From Actinophytocola sp963727495 (GTDB lineage: Bacteria > Actinomycetota > Actinomycetes > Mycobacteriales > Pseudonocardiaceae), in the NCBI GenBank assembly GCA_963727495.1, contig CAVSGQ010000013.1, positions 33,827-97,826 on the forward strand: 64,000 nucleotides of DNA, in the 5' to 3' direction. The position numbers were made by a program, and so were the translations under genes. The notes under the pieces were generated by a model that searched no databases, was not told where the DNA came from, and saw only the letters and a program-made list of their open reading frames with translations. Below, piece after piece: positions 28,674-37,547 of the stretch; positions within the stretch are counted from its first letter, which is position 1; the number at the start of each line of letters is the position of its first letter.

Positions 28674-31013
28674 GTGGCGGCGTTCATGCGGCGCGTCAAG
28701 GGCCGGTTCAGCCGGTTCCTGGATCGTCCGGCCACCGTCGACATCTCCCGTTACAAGGAGCTGCTCTCCAGCGTCGAGTGGCGCGCGGAGAAGGTCGCGA
28801 AGCTCACCGACGAGGAGCTGACCGAGGCGGCGTCGGCGCTGCGCGAGGCGGACCCGTTAGGGGAGAAGGAGCTCGCGGAGCTGTGCGCGCTCGGCCGGGA
28901 GGCGGCCCGGCGCGCGCTCGACGAGCGGCCCTACGACGTGCAGCTGCTCGGCACGATGGAGCTGCTCGCCGGTCATGTCGTGGAGATGGCCACCGGCGAG
29001 GGCAAGACGCTCGCCGGCGCGCTGGCGGCGGCCGGGTACGCGCTGCAGGGCCGCCCGGTGCACGTCATGTCGGTCAACGACTACCTGGCCCGGCGCGACG
29101 CGGAGTGGATGGGTCCGGTCTACGAGCTGCTGGGCGTCTCGGTCGGCTGGGTCGCGCAGACCTCCACGCAGGAGGAGCGGCGCGCGGCGTACGCGGCGGA
29201 GGTCACCTACGGGTCGGTCAGCGAGGTCGGCTTCGACGTGCTGCGCGACCGGCTGTGCACCGACCTCGGCGACCGGGTCGGCCGCGAGCCGGACGTGGTG
29301 CTGGTGGACGAGGCGGACTCGGTGCTCATCGACGAGGCGAAGGTGCCGCTGGTGCTCGCCGGCTCGTCGGACGACGCGGTCACCGACCCGGAGGTCGCCA
29401 AGATCGTCCGCACGCTGCGGCCGGGCGCGCACTACGACCGGGACGAGGACGGCCGCAACGCCTGGCTGACGGCGCGCGGGGCCAAGGTCGTGGAGAAGGC
29501 GCTCGGCGGGGTCGACCTGTACTCCGGCGAGCACAGCGACCGGCTCGCCGCGGTGAACGCCGCGCTGCACGCCCACGCGCTGCTCGAGCGCGACGTCGAC
29601 TACATCGTCCGGGACGGCAAGGTCCACCTGATCAACTCCTCCCGCGGCCGGATCGCGCTGCGGCAGCGCTGGCCCGACGGGCTGCAGGCGGCGGTCGAGG
29701 CCAAGGAGCGGCTGCGCCCGACGGAGAGCGGCGAGGTGCTCGACTCGATCAGCGTGCAGGGCCTGATCAGCCGGTACGTCACGGTGTGCGGGATGACCGG
29801 CACCGCGACGGCGGTGGCCGAGCAGCTGCGGGAGTTCTACGAGCTGCGGGTCGCGGTGATCCCGCCGAACACGCCGTGCGTGCGCGAGGACGAGCCGGAC
29901 CGGCTCTACGACTCGGTGGAGAACAAGGAGAAGGCGATCGTCGCCGAGATCGCCGACACGCACGCCACCGGGCGGCCCATCCTCATCGGCACCCGTGACG
30001 TGGCCGAGTCCGAGCGGCTGGCGAAGATGCTCGCCGAGGCGGACGTGCAGTGCGTCGTGCTCAACGCGAAGAACGACGCGCAGGAGGCCGCGATCGTGGC
30101 CGAGGCGGGCGCGCACGGCGCGGTCACCGTGTCCACCCAGATGGCCGGCCGCGGCACCGACATCCGGCTCGGCGGCACGGCCCGGCCGGAGGACCACGAC
30201 AAGGTCGCCGACCTGGGCGGGCTGCTGGTCATCGGCACCGGCCGGTACCAGTCCTCGCGGCTCGACGACCAGCTGCGCGGCCGGTCCGGGCGGCAGGGCG
30301 ACCCCGGCGGGTCGGTCATGTTCTCCTCGCTCGCCGACGACCAGGTGGTCCAGTACGCGCCGGACGCGACGGCCGGGGAGAAGCCGGACGACGAGGGCCG
30401 GCTGGCCGACCCGACCACGCAGCGCTTCGTGGACCACGCGCAGAAGGTGGCCGAGGGCGTGCAGCTGGAGATCCACCGCAACACCTGGCGGTACACCCGG
30501 CTGATCGAGCACCAGCGCAAGGTGCTGCTGGACTACCGCGACGAGCTGCTGCGGACCGACCTGGCCGCGACCGAGCTCGCCGCGGTCGCCTCGAAGCGCT
30601 GGGAGGACCTGACCGAGGAGCACGACGACGAGGTCCTGGAGCGGGCGGCGCGGCAGATCATGCTGTTCCACCTCGACGAGCGGTGGACCGAGCACCTGGC
30701 GTTCCTGGCCGACGTGCGCGAGTCGATCCACCTGCGCGCGCTCGCGAAGGAGACCCCGATCGACGAGTTCCACCGCACGGCCATCCCGGTGTTCAAGAAC
30801 ATCGCCGACGAGATCGCCGAGCGGGCCGCGAAGACGCTCAAGACGGTGACCATCACCGCCGAGGGCGCCGACCTCGAGGCGGAGGGCCTGCGGCGCCCGT
30901 CCGCGACCTGGACCTACATGGTCCACGACAACCCGTTCGACACCGACGCGGAGCAGGCGCTGCAGCGGGTCCGCGCGATGGTCAAGAAGGTCAAGGGCGC
31001 ACCCCGCCGCTGA
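28674..31013 (+). CDS. secA2: accessory Sec ATPase SecA2
   Basis: A 779-aa SecA-family preprotein translocase ATPase. The ATP-binding motif is MATGEGKTLA (about residue 103), the DEAD-box-like LVDEADSVLIDEA, then TVSTQMAGRGTDI and LRGRSGRQGDPG of the second motor domain. It lacks the long C-terminal zinc-binding tail of SecA1, and its length fits mycobacterial SecA2. GTG 28674 has an AGGAGG site about 10 nt upstream; ATG 28686 is possible. SecA2 exports a special subset of proteins. The divergent neighbour is an exported protease. Confidence 0.92.
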   Translation: MAAFMRRVKGRFSRFLDRPATVDISRYKELLSSVEWRAEKVAKLTDEELTEAASALREADPLGEKELAELCALGREAARRALDERPYDVQLLGTMELLAGHVVEMATGEGKTLAGALAAAGYALQGRPVHVMSVNDYLARRDAEWMGPVYELLGVSVGWVAQTSTQEERRAAYAAEVTYGSVSEVGFDVLRDRLCTDLGDRVGREPDVVLVDEADSVLIDEAKVPLVLAGSSDDAVTDPEVAKIVRTLRPGAHYDRDEDGRNAWLTARGAKVVEKALGGVDLYSGEHSDRLAAVNAALHAHALLERDVDYIVRDGKVHLINSSRGRIALRQRWPDGLQAAVEAKERLRPTESGEVLDSISVQGLISRYVTVCGMTGTATAVAEQLREFYELRVAVIPPNTPCVREDEPDRLYDSVENKEKAIVAEIADTHATGRPILIGTRDVAESERLAKMLAEADVQCVVLNAKNDAQEAAIVAEAGAHGAVTVSTQMAGRGTDIRLGGTARPEDHDKVADLGGLLVIGTGRYQSSRLDDQLRGRSGRQGDPGGSVMFSSLADDQVVQYAPDATAGEKPDDEGRLADPTTQRFVDHAQKVAEGVQLEIHRNTWRYTRLIEHQRKVLLDYRDELLRTDLAATELAAVASKRWEDLTEEHDDEVLERAARQIMLFHLDERWTEHLAFLADVRESIHLRALAKETPIDEFHRTAIPVFKNIADEIAERAAKTLKTVTITAEGADLEAEGLRRPSATWTYMVHDNPFDTDAEQALQRVRAMVKKVKGAPRR

Positions 31014-31015
31014 CC

Positions 31016-31200
31016 CACGCGCGAGTCCAACCGTCCCCACCCGCGAGTCCAACCCTCCCGACCCGCGAGTCCGACACTCGCGCCCGCCGAACCGCGGACT
31101 CGCGCGTCGCGAACGGGGGACTCGCGGGTTCGGAACGGGGGACTCGCCGGTTCTGGGTGTTGGACTCGCGGGGTCGGAGCGTTGGACTCGCGGGGTTTTT
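31016..31200. repeat. GGACTCGCGGGT-type repeat array B, with orientation switch
   Basis: Copies of cgcgagtccaac face one way at about 31020-31075. The unit then flips to ggactcgcgggt at about 31090-31195, four or more copies about 24 bp apart. Arms around the switch point are complementary, so the transcript could fold into a branched hairpin after secA2. It belongs to the same repeat family as array A. Confidence 0.75.
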
Positions 31201-31235
31201 CGACTGGGGGGCGAAAACTGTGGGAGGATGGCGGC

Positions 31236-32942
31236 ATGGCTCAACTGCGCATCGCGCTGGCACAGGTCAACGCCACCGTCGGGGACCTCGACGGGAACGC
31301 CGCGCTGGTCGTCGAGTGGACCCGGCGCGCGCACGAGGCCGGCGCGCACCTGGTGGTCTTCCCCGAGATGGTGCTCACCGGCTACCCCGTCGAGGACCTG
31401 GCCCTGCGGGAGTCGTTCGCGGAGGGCTCGAAGCAGGCGCTGAGCACGCTGGCCGTCCAGCTGGACGAGGCCGGCTGCGGCGAGGTCGCGAGCGTGGTCA
31501 GCTACCTTGACCGCGACGCGGTGGGCGCGCGCGACGCGGTAGCTGTGCTGCACGCCGGCACGGTCGTCGCCACGCAGTTCAAGCACCACCTGCCCAACTA
31601 CGGCGTGTTCGACGAGCGCCGCTACTTCAAGCCCGGCCGGACGCTCGACGTGCTGCGCATCCACGGGCTCGAGGTCGGCATGGTCATCTGCGAGGACATC
31701 TGGCAGGAGGGCGGCCCGATCTCCGCGCTCGGCACGGCCGGCGTCGACCTGGTGGTCTCGCCGAACGCCTCGCCCTACGAGCAGGACAAGGACGACGTCC
31801 GGCTGCCGCTGGTCGCCCGGCGCGCGGCCGAGGTGGGCGCCCCGCTGGTCTACGTCAACATGGTCGGCGGGCAGGACGACCTGGTGTTCGACGGCGACTC
31901 GATGGTGGTGGGCGCGGACGGCGCGCTGCTGACCCGGCTGCCGCAGTTCACCGAGCACCTCGCCGTGCTCGACCTGGACCTGCCGGGCGGCGCGGCGCGC
32001 ACCGGCGGTGAGGTCGGCGGGTTCACCGTGGCCCGCCGGACGCTGCACGAGGCCCCGGTGGCGCATTACCCGACGCTGCCCACGCCGGCGCCGGTCGAGC
32101 CGCTGTCCGAGCTCGCCGAGGTGTGGGCCGCGCTGGTGCTGGGCCTGCGGGACTACGTGCGCAAGAACGGCTTCCGATCGGTCGTGCTCGGCCTGTCCGG
32201 CGGGATCGACTCGGCGGTGTGCGCGGCGCTCGCGGTCGACGCGCTGGGCGCGGAGAACGTGCACGGCGTGTCGATGCCGTCGGTGTACTCCTCGCAGCAC
32301 TCGCGCTCGGACGCGCAGGACCTGGCCGAGCGGACCGGCCTGCGCTACCAGGTGCAGCCGATCGCGGACATGGTCGCGACGTTCGTCACGCAGCTCGGGC
32401 TGACCGGGCTCGCCGAGGAGAACGTGCAGGCCCGCTGCCGGGGGGTGACGCTGATGGGCCTGTCCAACCAGCACGGCCACCTGGTGCTGGCGACCGGCAA
32501 CAAGACCGAGCTGGCGGTCGGCTACTCGACGATCTACGGCGACGCGGTCGGCGGGTTCGCGCCGATCAAGGACGTGCCGAAGACGCTGGTGTGGGAGCTG
32601 GCCCGGTGGCGCAACTCGGCCGGTCCGGGGCGGCCGATCCCGGAGAACTCGATCACCAAGCCGCCGTCCGCGGAGCTGCGACCCGACCAGGTGGACACCG
32701 ACTCGCTGCCGCCCTACGAGCTGCTGGACCGCGTCCTGGACGACTACGTCGAGGGCGACCGCGGCTACGCCGACCTGCTGGCCGCGGGGTTCGCGCCGGA
32801 GCTGGTCGACAAGGTCGTGCGGATGGTCGACGCCGCGGAGTACAAGCGGCGGCAGTACCCGCCGGGCACCAAGATCACCTTCAAGGCGTTCGGGCGCGAC
32901 CGGCGGCTGCCGATCACCAACGCCTGGCGCGAGGGAAAGTAG
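31236..32942 (+). CDS. nadE: glutamine-dependent NAD+ synthetase
   Basis: A 568-aa two-domain enzyme that amidates deamido-NAD. The N-terminal nitrilase-type glutaminase has its Glu-Lys-Cys triad in FPEMVLTGYP, FKHHLPNYG and VICEDIWQEG. The C-terminal synthetase has the PP-loop LGLSGGIDSAV near residue 320. Length is normal. The stop abuts a 21-bp tandem repeat array. ATG 31236 has a GGAGG site upstream. Confidence 0.95.
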   Translation: MAQLRIALAQVNATVGDLDGNAALVVEWTRRAHEAGAHLVVFPEMVLTGYPVEDLALRESFAEGSKQALSTLAVQLDEAGCGEVASVVSYLDRDAVGARDAVAVLHAGTVVATQFKHHLPNYGVFDERRYFKPGRTLDVLRIHGLEVGMVICEDIWQEGGPISALGTAGVDLVVSPNASPYEQDKDDVRLPLVARRAAEVGAPLVYVNMVGGQDDLVFDGDSMVVGADGALLTRLPQFTEHLAVLDLDLPGGAARTGGEVGGFTVARRTLHEAPVAHYPTLPTPAPVEPLSELAEVWAALVLGLRDYVRKNGFRSVVLGLSGGIDSAVCAALAVDALGAENVHGVSMPSVYSSQHSRSDAQDLAERTGLRYQVQPIADMVATFVTQLGLTGLAEENVQARCRGVTLMGLSNQHGHLVLATGNKTELAVGYSTIYGDAVGGFAPIKDVPKTLVWELARWRNSAGPGRPIPENSITKPPSAELRPDQVDTDSLPPYELLDRVLDDYVEGDRGYADLLAAGFAPELVDKVVRMVDAAEYKRRQYPPGTKITFKAFGRDRRLPITNAWREGK

Positions 32943-33176
32943 CGGGTCGGGTCGACCGCGCAGCGGGTCGGGTCGACCGCGCAGCGGTCGGGTCGACCGC
33001 GCAGCGGGTCGGGTCGACCGCGCAGCGCGGTCGGGTCGACCGCGCAGCGGGTCGAGCTCGACCGCGTGGCCGGTCGGGTCGACCGCGTGGCCGGTCGGGT
33101 CGACCGCGTGGCCGGTCGGGTCGACCGCGTGGCCGGTCGGGTCGACCGCGTGGCCGGTCGGGTCGGCGGTGTGGCG
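32943..33176. repeat. tandem repeat array, 21-bp unit, about 11 copies
   Basis: Units of 20-22 bp contain gggtcgaccgcg. The first six carry cgcagcg between cores; the last five carry cgtggccg. Each core holds the palindrome GGTCGACC, so every unit can form a small hairpin. It starts immediately at the nadE stop codon. No spacers, so it is not a CRISPR array. Confidence 0.9.
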
Positions 33177-33361
33177 GGTGGAGTGACGGGGCGCTGCTGG
33201 ACGTCGGTCGGACATCGGTCTCGAGGCGGGATCGCATGGGCGTGTGAAGCTCGTCGCACGGCGGCGCCTGGCGGCCCGGTTGGTGCGACGCTGGCCGGGT
33301 AAGCCATCCATGCACACCCGGGGACCCGCGCACGCGGGCTTCGAGGGAAGGACGGTCGACA
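33177..33361. other. panB upstream region, no gene seen
   Basis: 185 bp between the tandem repeats and panB. No supported ORF. The ribosome binding site GGAAGGA lies just before the panB start. Confidence 0.5.
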
Positions 33362-34249
33362 ATGACGTCAGCACCCACCCCTGCCGCCGGCCAGGGCGGC
33401 GAGGTAGCGGCACCCTACGGCACCGGCCCGAGCGCATCGCCGGGCAAGCCGGCCAAGCGGGTACGCATCCACCACCTGCGGGAGCTCAAGGAGCGCGGCG
33501 AGCCGTGGCCCATGCTCACCGCGTACGACATGTACACCGCCGAGCTGTTCGACGAGGCCGGGATCCCCGTGCTGCTGGTCGGCGACTCCGCGTCCAACAA
33601 CGTCTACGGCTACGAGTCGTCGCTGCCGGTCACGGTCGACGAGATGGTGCCCCTGGTCCGCGCGGTCACCCGCTCGGTCAAGCGCGCACTCGTGGTCGCC
33701 GACCTGCCGTTCGGGTCCTACCAGCTCTCGCCGGAGCAGGCGCTCGCCACGTCGGTCCGGATGATGAAGGAGGGCCGCGCGCACGCGGTGAAGCTCGAGG
33801 GCGGGCGGGCGTTCGCCCCGCACGTCAAGGCGATCACCACCGCCGGCGTGCCGGTGATGGGCCACATCGGGTTCACCCCGCAGAGCGAGCACAACCTCGG
33901 CGGCTACCGGGTGCAGGGCCGCGGCGACGCGGGCGACGACCTGGTCCGGGACGCGCTCGCGCTGCAGGAGGCCGGCGCGTTCTCGGTCGTCATGGAGATG
34001 GTGCCGGCCGAGGTGGCCAAGCAGGTCACCCACGAGCTGCGCGTCCCCACCATCGGCATCGGCGCCGGGCCGGACTGCGACGCGCAGGTGCTGGTCTGGC
34101 AGGACATGCTGGGCCTGCGCCGCAGCCGGGCGCCGCGGTTCGTCAAGCGCTACGCGGACCTCGCCGGCGTGATGGCGGGCGCGGTCGAGCAGTTCGCCGC
34201 CGAGGTGCGGGGACGCCAGTTCCCCGCGCCGGAGCACGTCTTCCACTGA
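33362..34249 (+). CDS. panB: 3-methyl-2-oxobutanoate hydroxymethyltransferase
   Basis: A 295-aa first-step pantothenate (coenzyme A) enzyme that transfers a hydroxymethyl group from 5,10-methylene-THF to 2-oxoisovalerate. The signature regions are clear: LTAYDMYTAELFDEAG, VGDSASNNVYGYE (Mg-binding Asp), MGHIGFTPQSEHNLGGYRV and IGIGAGPDCDAQVLVWQDM. The roughly 25-residue N-terminal extension is common in Actinobacteria. In M. tuberculosis panB (Rv2225) also lies next to hip1 (Rv2224c). Confidence 0.96.
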   Translation: MTSAPTPAAGQGGEVAAPYGTGPSASPGKPAKRVRIHHLRELKERGEPWPMLTAYDMYTAELFDEAGIPVLLVGDSASNNVYGYESSLPVTVDEMVPLVRAVTRSVKRALVVADLPFGSYQLSPEQALATSVRMMKEGRAHAVKLEGGRAFAPHVKAITTAGVPVMGHIGFTPQSEHNLGGYRVQGRGDAGDDLVRDALALQEAGAFSVVMEMVPAEVAKQVTHELRVPTIGIGAGPDCDAQVLVWQDMLGLRRSRAPRFVKRYADLAGVMAGAVEQFAAEVRGRQFPAPEHVFH

Positions 34250-34262
34250 GCCGAACCTCACC

Positions 34263-34297
34263 CGGCCGCCCCGGCTCGCCGGGGCGGCCGATTTTTC
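34263..34297 (+). terminator. panB terminator
   Basis: A 10-bp perfect stem, cggccgcccc / ggggcggccg, followed by ATTTTT. Confidence 0.9.
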
Positions 34298-34371
34298 TTC
34301 CGCTCGTGTGTCGATCCACGGCCCCGCCGCCCGACGCGTGGTCAGGAACCGATCGAGACCGGAGGAAACAC

Positions 34372-34995
34372 ATGAGCAGGATCGTGGTCGACAGCTTCCT
34401 GACCCTCGACGGCGTCATGCAGGCGCCGGGCGGGCCCGACGAGGACCGCGAGGGCGGCTTCCCGCACGGCGGCTGGCAGGTCCCGCTGTTCGACGAGCAG
34501 GTCGGCGAGTTCGTCGGCCAGGGGATCGAGCACACCGAGGGGCTGCTGCTGGGCCGCACGACCTACGAGATCTTCGCCGAGCACTGGCCGAACGTGCCCG
34601 AGGACAACCCGGACGCCGGCATCGCGACGGTGCTCAACGCGCTGCCGAAGTACGTCGCCTCGCGCACGCTGACGTCGGTGCAGTGGCAGAACTCCACGCT
34701 GCTCGGCGCGGACGTGCTCGCCGCGGTCGCGAAGCTGCGCGAGCAGCCGGGCGGGGAGATCCACGTGATCGGCAGCGGCGACCTCATCCAGACCCTGATC
34801 CGCCACGACCTCGTCGACGAGTACCGGCTGATCGTCTTCCCGCTGCTGCTCGGCACCGGGAAGAAGCTGTTCGCCGACGGGACGGTGCCGACCGGGCTGG
34901 AGCTGGTCGAGGCCCGCAGCACGCCGCGCGGCGCCGTCCTGTGCGTCTACCGGCGGGCCGGCGAGGTCACCTACGGCTCGTTCGGGCCGGCGTGA
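34372..34995 (+). CDS. RibD C-terminal / dihydrofolate reductase-like protein (first of two)
   Basis: A 207-aa single-domain protein with the RibD_C/DHFR fold: DSFLTLDGVMQAPGG at the N-terminus, LLLGRTTYEIFAEHWP, IHVIGSGDLIQTL and the closing LIVFPLLLGTGKKLF. It is probably an NADPH-dependent reductase of unknown substrate. ATG 34372 follows a GGAGGAAA site. The next gene is a distant paralogue 5 bp on. Confidence 0.88.
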   Translation: MSRIVVDSFLTLDGVMQAPGGPDEDREGGFPHGGWQVPLFDEQVGEFVGQGIEHTEGLLLGRTTYEIFAEHWPNVPEDNPDAGIATVLNALPKYVASRTLTSVQWQNSTLLGADVLAAVAKLREQPGGEIHVIGSGDLIQTLIRHDLVDEYRLIVFPLLLGTGKKLFADGTVPTGLELVEARSTPRGAVLCVYRRAGEVTYGSFGPA

Positions 34996-35000
34996 CCGGG

Positions 35001-35603
35001 ATGGCCACCTCCGTACTGGACATGTCGATGTCGCTCGACGGGTACGTTGCCGGCCCGAACGACGGGCCGGGCAACCCCGGCGGCGACGGCTTCGGCCGGC
35101 TGCACGAGTGGTTGTTCACCCCGGACGGCGAGTTCCGCCGGTCCGGCCAGGCCGGGGCGTTGATCGACGAGGTGTGGGCGACCACCGCGGTCCTCGTGGG
35201 ACGGCGCACCGCCGAGCAGGTCGACCACTGGGGCGGTGACCATCACGGCCGGAGCGTGCCGATCTTCGTGCCCAGCCACCGCCCGCCCGGCCCGTCCGTG
35301 GCGAACTACCCGCTGGTCACCTACGTCACCGACGGGATCGCCGCCGCGATGGCGAAGGCGAAGGCCGCGGCCGGGGACGGGGACGGGGACGGGGACGGGA
35401 CCGTGCTGGTGCACGGGGCCTACACGGCCCAGCGGGCGCTCGAGGCCGGAGTGCTGGACGAGCTGCACATCCACCACATCCCGGTGCTGTTCGGCAGCGG
35501 CCGCCGGCTGTTCGACGTGCTGGCGTCCCGCGTCGAGCTGGACGTCCTCGCGGTGGTCGACACACCGGAGGCGACCCACATCCGCTACCGCGTGCGCCGC
35601 TGA
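35001..35603 (+). CDS. RibD C-terminal / dihydrofolate reductase-like protein (second of two)
   Basis: A 200-aa paralogue of the preceding gene (DMSMSLDGYVAGPNDGPG; VLVGRRTAEQVDHWGG; IHHIPVLFGSGRRLFD). A Gly-Asp repeat (GDGDGDGDG) at about residue 130 is encoded by a short ggggac tandem run, a likely slippage site. ATG 35001 is used; GTG 34992 overlaps the previous stop and would couple translation. Probably an operon with its paralogue. Confidence 0.88.
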   Translation: MATSVLDMSMSLDGYVAGPNDGPGNPGGDGFGRLHEWLFTPDGEFRRSGQAGALIDEVWATTAVLVGRRTAEQVDHWGGDHHGRSVPIFVPSHRPPGPSVANYPLVTYVTDGIAAAMAKAKAAAGDGDGDGDGTVLVHGAYTAQRALEAGVLDELHIHHIPVLFGSGRRLFDVLASRVELDVLAVVDTPEATHIRYRVRR

Positions 35604-35626
35604 TCCGGGTGGCGAGCGCGGGCCGG

Positions 35627-36562
35627 TCAGCCGCGACCGTGCGGCTGCGACCAGCCGGACGGGTCCGGGCCGCGCGGCGCGATCCGCGTCGGGTTGAGCA
35701 TCTCGTGGGTGCCGTAGTAGTGGCGCTTGATGTGGTCGAAGTCGACGGTGTCGCCGAAGCCGGGCGTCTGGAACAGGTCGCGTGCGTAGGCCCACAGCAC
35801 CGGCATCTCGGTGAGCTTGTTCCGGTTGCACTTGAAGTGCCCGTGGTAGACCGCGTCGAAGCGGACCAGCGTGGTGAACAGCCGGACGTCCGCCTCGGTG
35901 ATCCGGTCGCCGACGAGGTAGCGCCGGTCTTCCAGCCGCGCGGAGAGCCGGTCCAGCTCGGCGAACAACGCGTCGAACGCCTCGTCGTAGGCCTCCTGGG
36001 TGGCGGCGAACCCGCACCGGTACACGCCGTTGTTGACGTCGCGGAAGATCGGCTCGATGACCTCGTCGATCTCCGCGCGCAGTTCCTCGGGGTAGAGGTC
36101 GGGCGCGTCCGGGCGGTGGAACTCGCGCCACTGCGTGGACAGGTCCAGCGTGATCCGCGGGTAGTCGTTGGTCACCACCCGCCCGGACTCGACGTCCACA
36201 ACGGACGGAACGGTGACGCGGCCGGAGAACTCCGGGTCCGTGGCGAGGTAGGCCTGCGAGAGGTACTCGATGCCCAGCACCGGGTCGCGGCCGCCCTCGT
36301 CGAGGGTGAACCGCCAGCCCTTCTCGTCGCGGATCGGGTCCACCACGGCCAGCGAGATCGCGTCCTCGAGGCCGAGCAGCCGCCGCACGATGACCGAGCG
36401 GTGCGCCCACGGGCAGGCCAGGCTCACCACCAGCCGGTACCGGCCGGGCTCGGCCCGCCATCCCGACGAGCCGTCCGCGGTGATCCGGTCGGTGAACCGG
36501 TTGGCCTGCCGGACGAACTCGCCCCGTGTCGAGGTCTCCTTGCCGAACTGCGCGGTCGCCAT
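35627..36562 (-). CDS. glutathionyl-hydroquinone reductase-family GST (YqjG/ECM4-like)
   Basis: A 311-aa Xi-class GST-like protein. The catalytic Cys is in VSLACPWAHRS near residue 51, with the thioredoxin-like part followed by the all-helical domain (RYLVGDRITEADVRLFTTL). Family members reduce S-glutathionyl hydroquinones. Actinobacteria usually lack glutathione, so the natural thiol here may be mycothiol or another compound. ATG 36562 is chosen; GTG 36595 adds 11 residues and would overlap the divergent peptidase gene start. Confidence 0.9.
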   Translation of the reverse strand: MATAQFGKETSTRGEFVRQANRFTDRITADGSSGWRAEPGRYRLVVSLACPWAHRSVIVRRLLGLEDAISLAVVDPIRDEKGWRFTLDEGGRDPVLGIEYLSQAYLATDPEFSGRVTVPSVVDVESGRVVTNDYPRITLDLSTQWREFHRPDAPDLYPEELRAEIDEVIEPIFRDVNNGVYRCGFAATQEAYDEAFDALFAELDRLSARLEDRRYLVGDRITEADVRLFTTLVRFDAVYHGHFKCNRNKLTEMPVLWAYARDLFQTPGFGDTVDFDHIKRHYYGTHEMLNPTRIAPRGPDPSGWSQPHGRG

Positions 36563-36593
36563 GCCGTCGAGGGTAGTGCGCGACACTGTCGTC

Positions 36594-37547
36594 ATGCGCT
36601 TCCTCTACCCGCCGGCCGACCCGCACGCCCAGGGCATGCTCGACGTCGGCGACGGGCACCGGATCTACTGGGAGGTCAGCGGGGACCCCGGCGGCCGGCC
36701 CGTGGTGTTCCTGCACGGCGGGCCGGGCAGCGGCAGCAGCCCCCTGCAACGGCGGCTGTTCGACCCGGCCGCGTACCGGATCGTGCTGTTCGACCAGCGC
36801 GGCTGCGGGCGCAGCACCCCCTCGGTCGTCGAGCCGGGCGCGGACCTGTCGGCCAACACCACCTGGCACCTGGTCGCCGACATGGAGGCGCTGCGGGCCT
36901 ACCTGGAGATCGAGCGGTGGCAGCTGTTCGGCGGGTCGTGGGGCGCCACGCTCGCCATGGCGTACGCGCAGACCCACCCGGAGCGGGTGAGCGAGATCAT
37001 CCTGCGCGGGGTGTTCCTGTTGCGGGAGCGCGAGCTGGACTGGATGTACCGGGGCGGCGCGGGCAACCTGTTCCCGGAGGCGTGGGCGGAGTTCGCCTCG
37101 CTGGTCCCGTCCGGCGACGTGCTCGCGGGCTACCACCGGCTGCTCGACGACCCCGATCCGGAGGTGCGCGCGCGGGCGGCGCAGGCGTGGAGCAACTGGG
37201 AGGGCGCGGCGGTGTCGCTCACCCCGAACCCCGCGCTGACCGCGACCTACGCCGACCCGGCGTTCGCGGTCCCGTTCGCGCGGATCGCGCTGCACTACTT
37301 CGTCCACGGCGGCTGGCTCGAACCCGAACAGCTGGTGCGCGACGCGGGCAAGCTCGCCGGCATCCCGGGCCGGATCGTGCAGGGCCGCTACGACGCGGTG
37401 TGCCCGCCGGTGACCGCGTGGGAGCTGCACCGCGCGTGGCCCGACTCGACCCTGCTGCTGCTCCCCCAGGCCGGGCACGCGGTGACCGACCGCGGCGTGC
37501 TGGACGCCCTGCTGGACGCCACCGACGAGTTCAGAGCGCCGCGCTGA
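36594..37547 (+). CDS. pip: prolyl aminopeptidase
   Basis: A 317-aa alpha/beta hydrolase releasing N-terminal proline from peptides. The family motifs are FLHGGPGSGSS (oxyanion hole), LFDQRGCGRS, and the Ser elbow FGGSWGATLAMAYA near residue 112. The acid is in QGRYDAVCPP and the His in PQAGHAV. Its length and motif spacing match the Pip family. Its 3' end overlaps the convergent metal-receptor gene by 17 bp. Confidence 0.93.
   Translation: MRFLYPPADPHAQGMLDVGDGHRIYWEVSGDPGGRPVVFLHGGPGSGSSPLQRRLFDPAAYRIVLFDQRGCGRSTPSVVEPGADLSANTTWHLVADMEALRAYLEIERWQLFGGSWGATLAMAYAQTHPERVSEIILRGVFLLRERELDWMYRGGAGNLFPEAWAEFASLVPSGDVLAGYHRLLDDPDPEVRARAAQAWSNWEGAAVSLTPNPALTATYADPAFAVPFARIALHYFVHGGWLEPEQLVRDAGKLAGIPGRIVQGRYDAVCPPVTAWELHRAWPDSTLLLLPQAGHAVTDRGVLDALLDATDEFRAPR

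Noticed and set aside
32943..33176. CRISPR array
   Set aside because: The 21-bp units are contiguous with no unique spacers and no cas genes nearby.
28857..33437. 1526-codon minus-strand frame through secA2, nadE and the repeat array
   Set aside because: It is the reverse frame of two clear plus-strand genes; long antisense frames are expected at very high GC.
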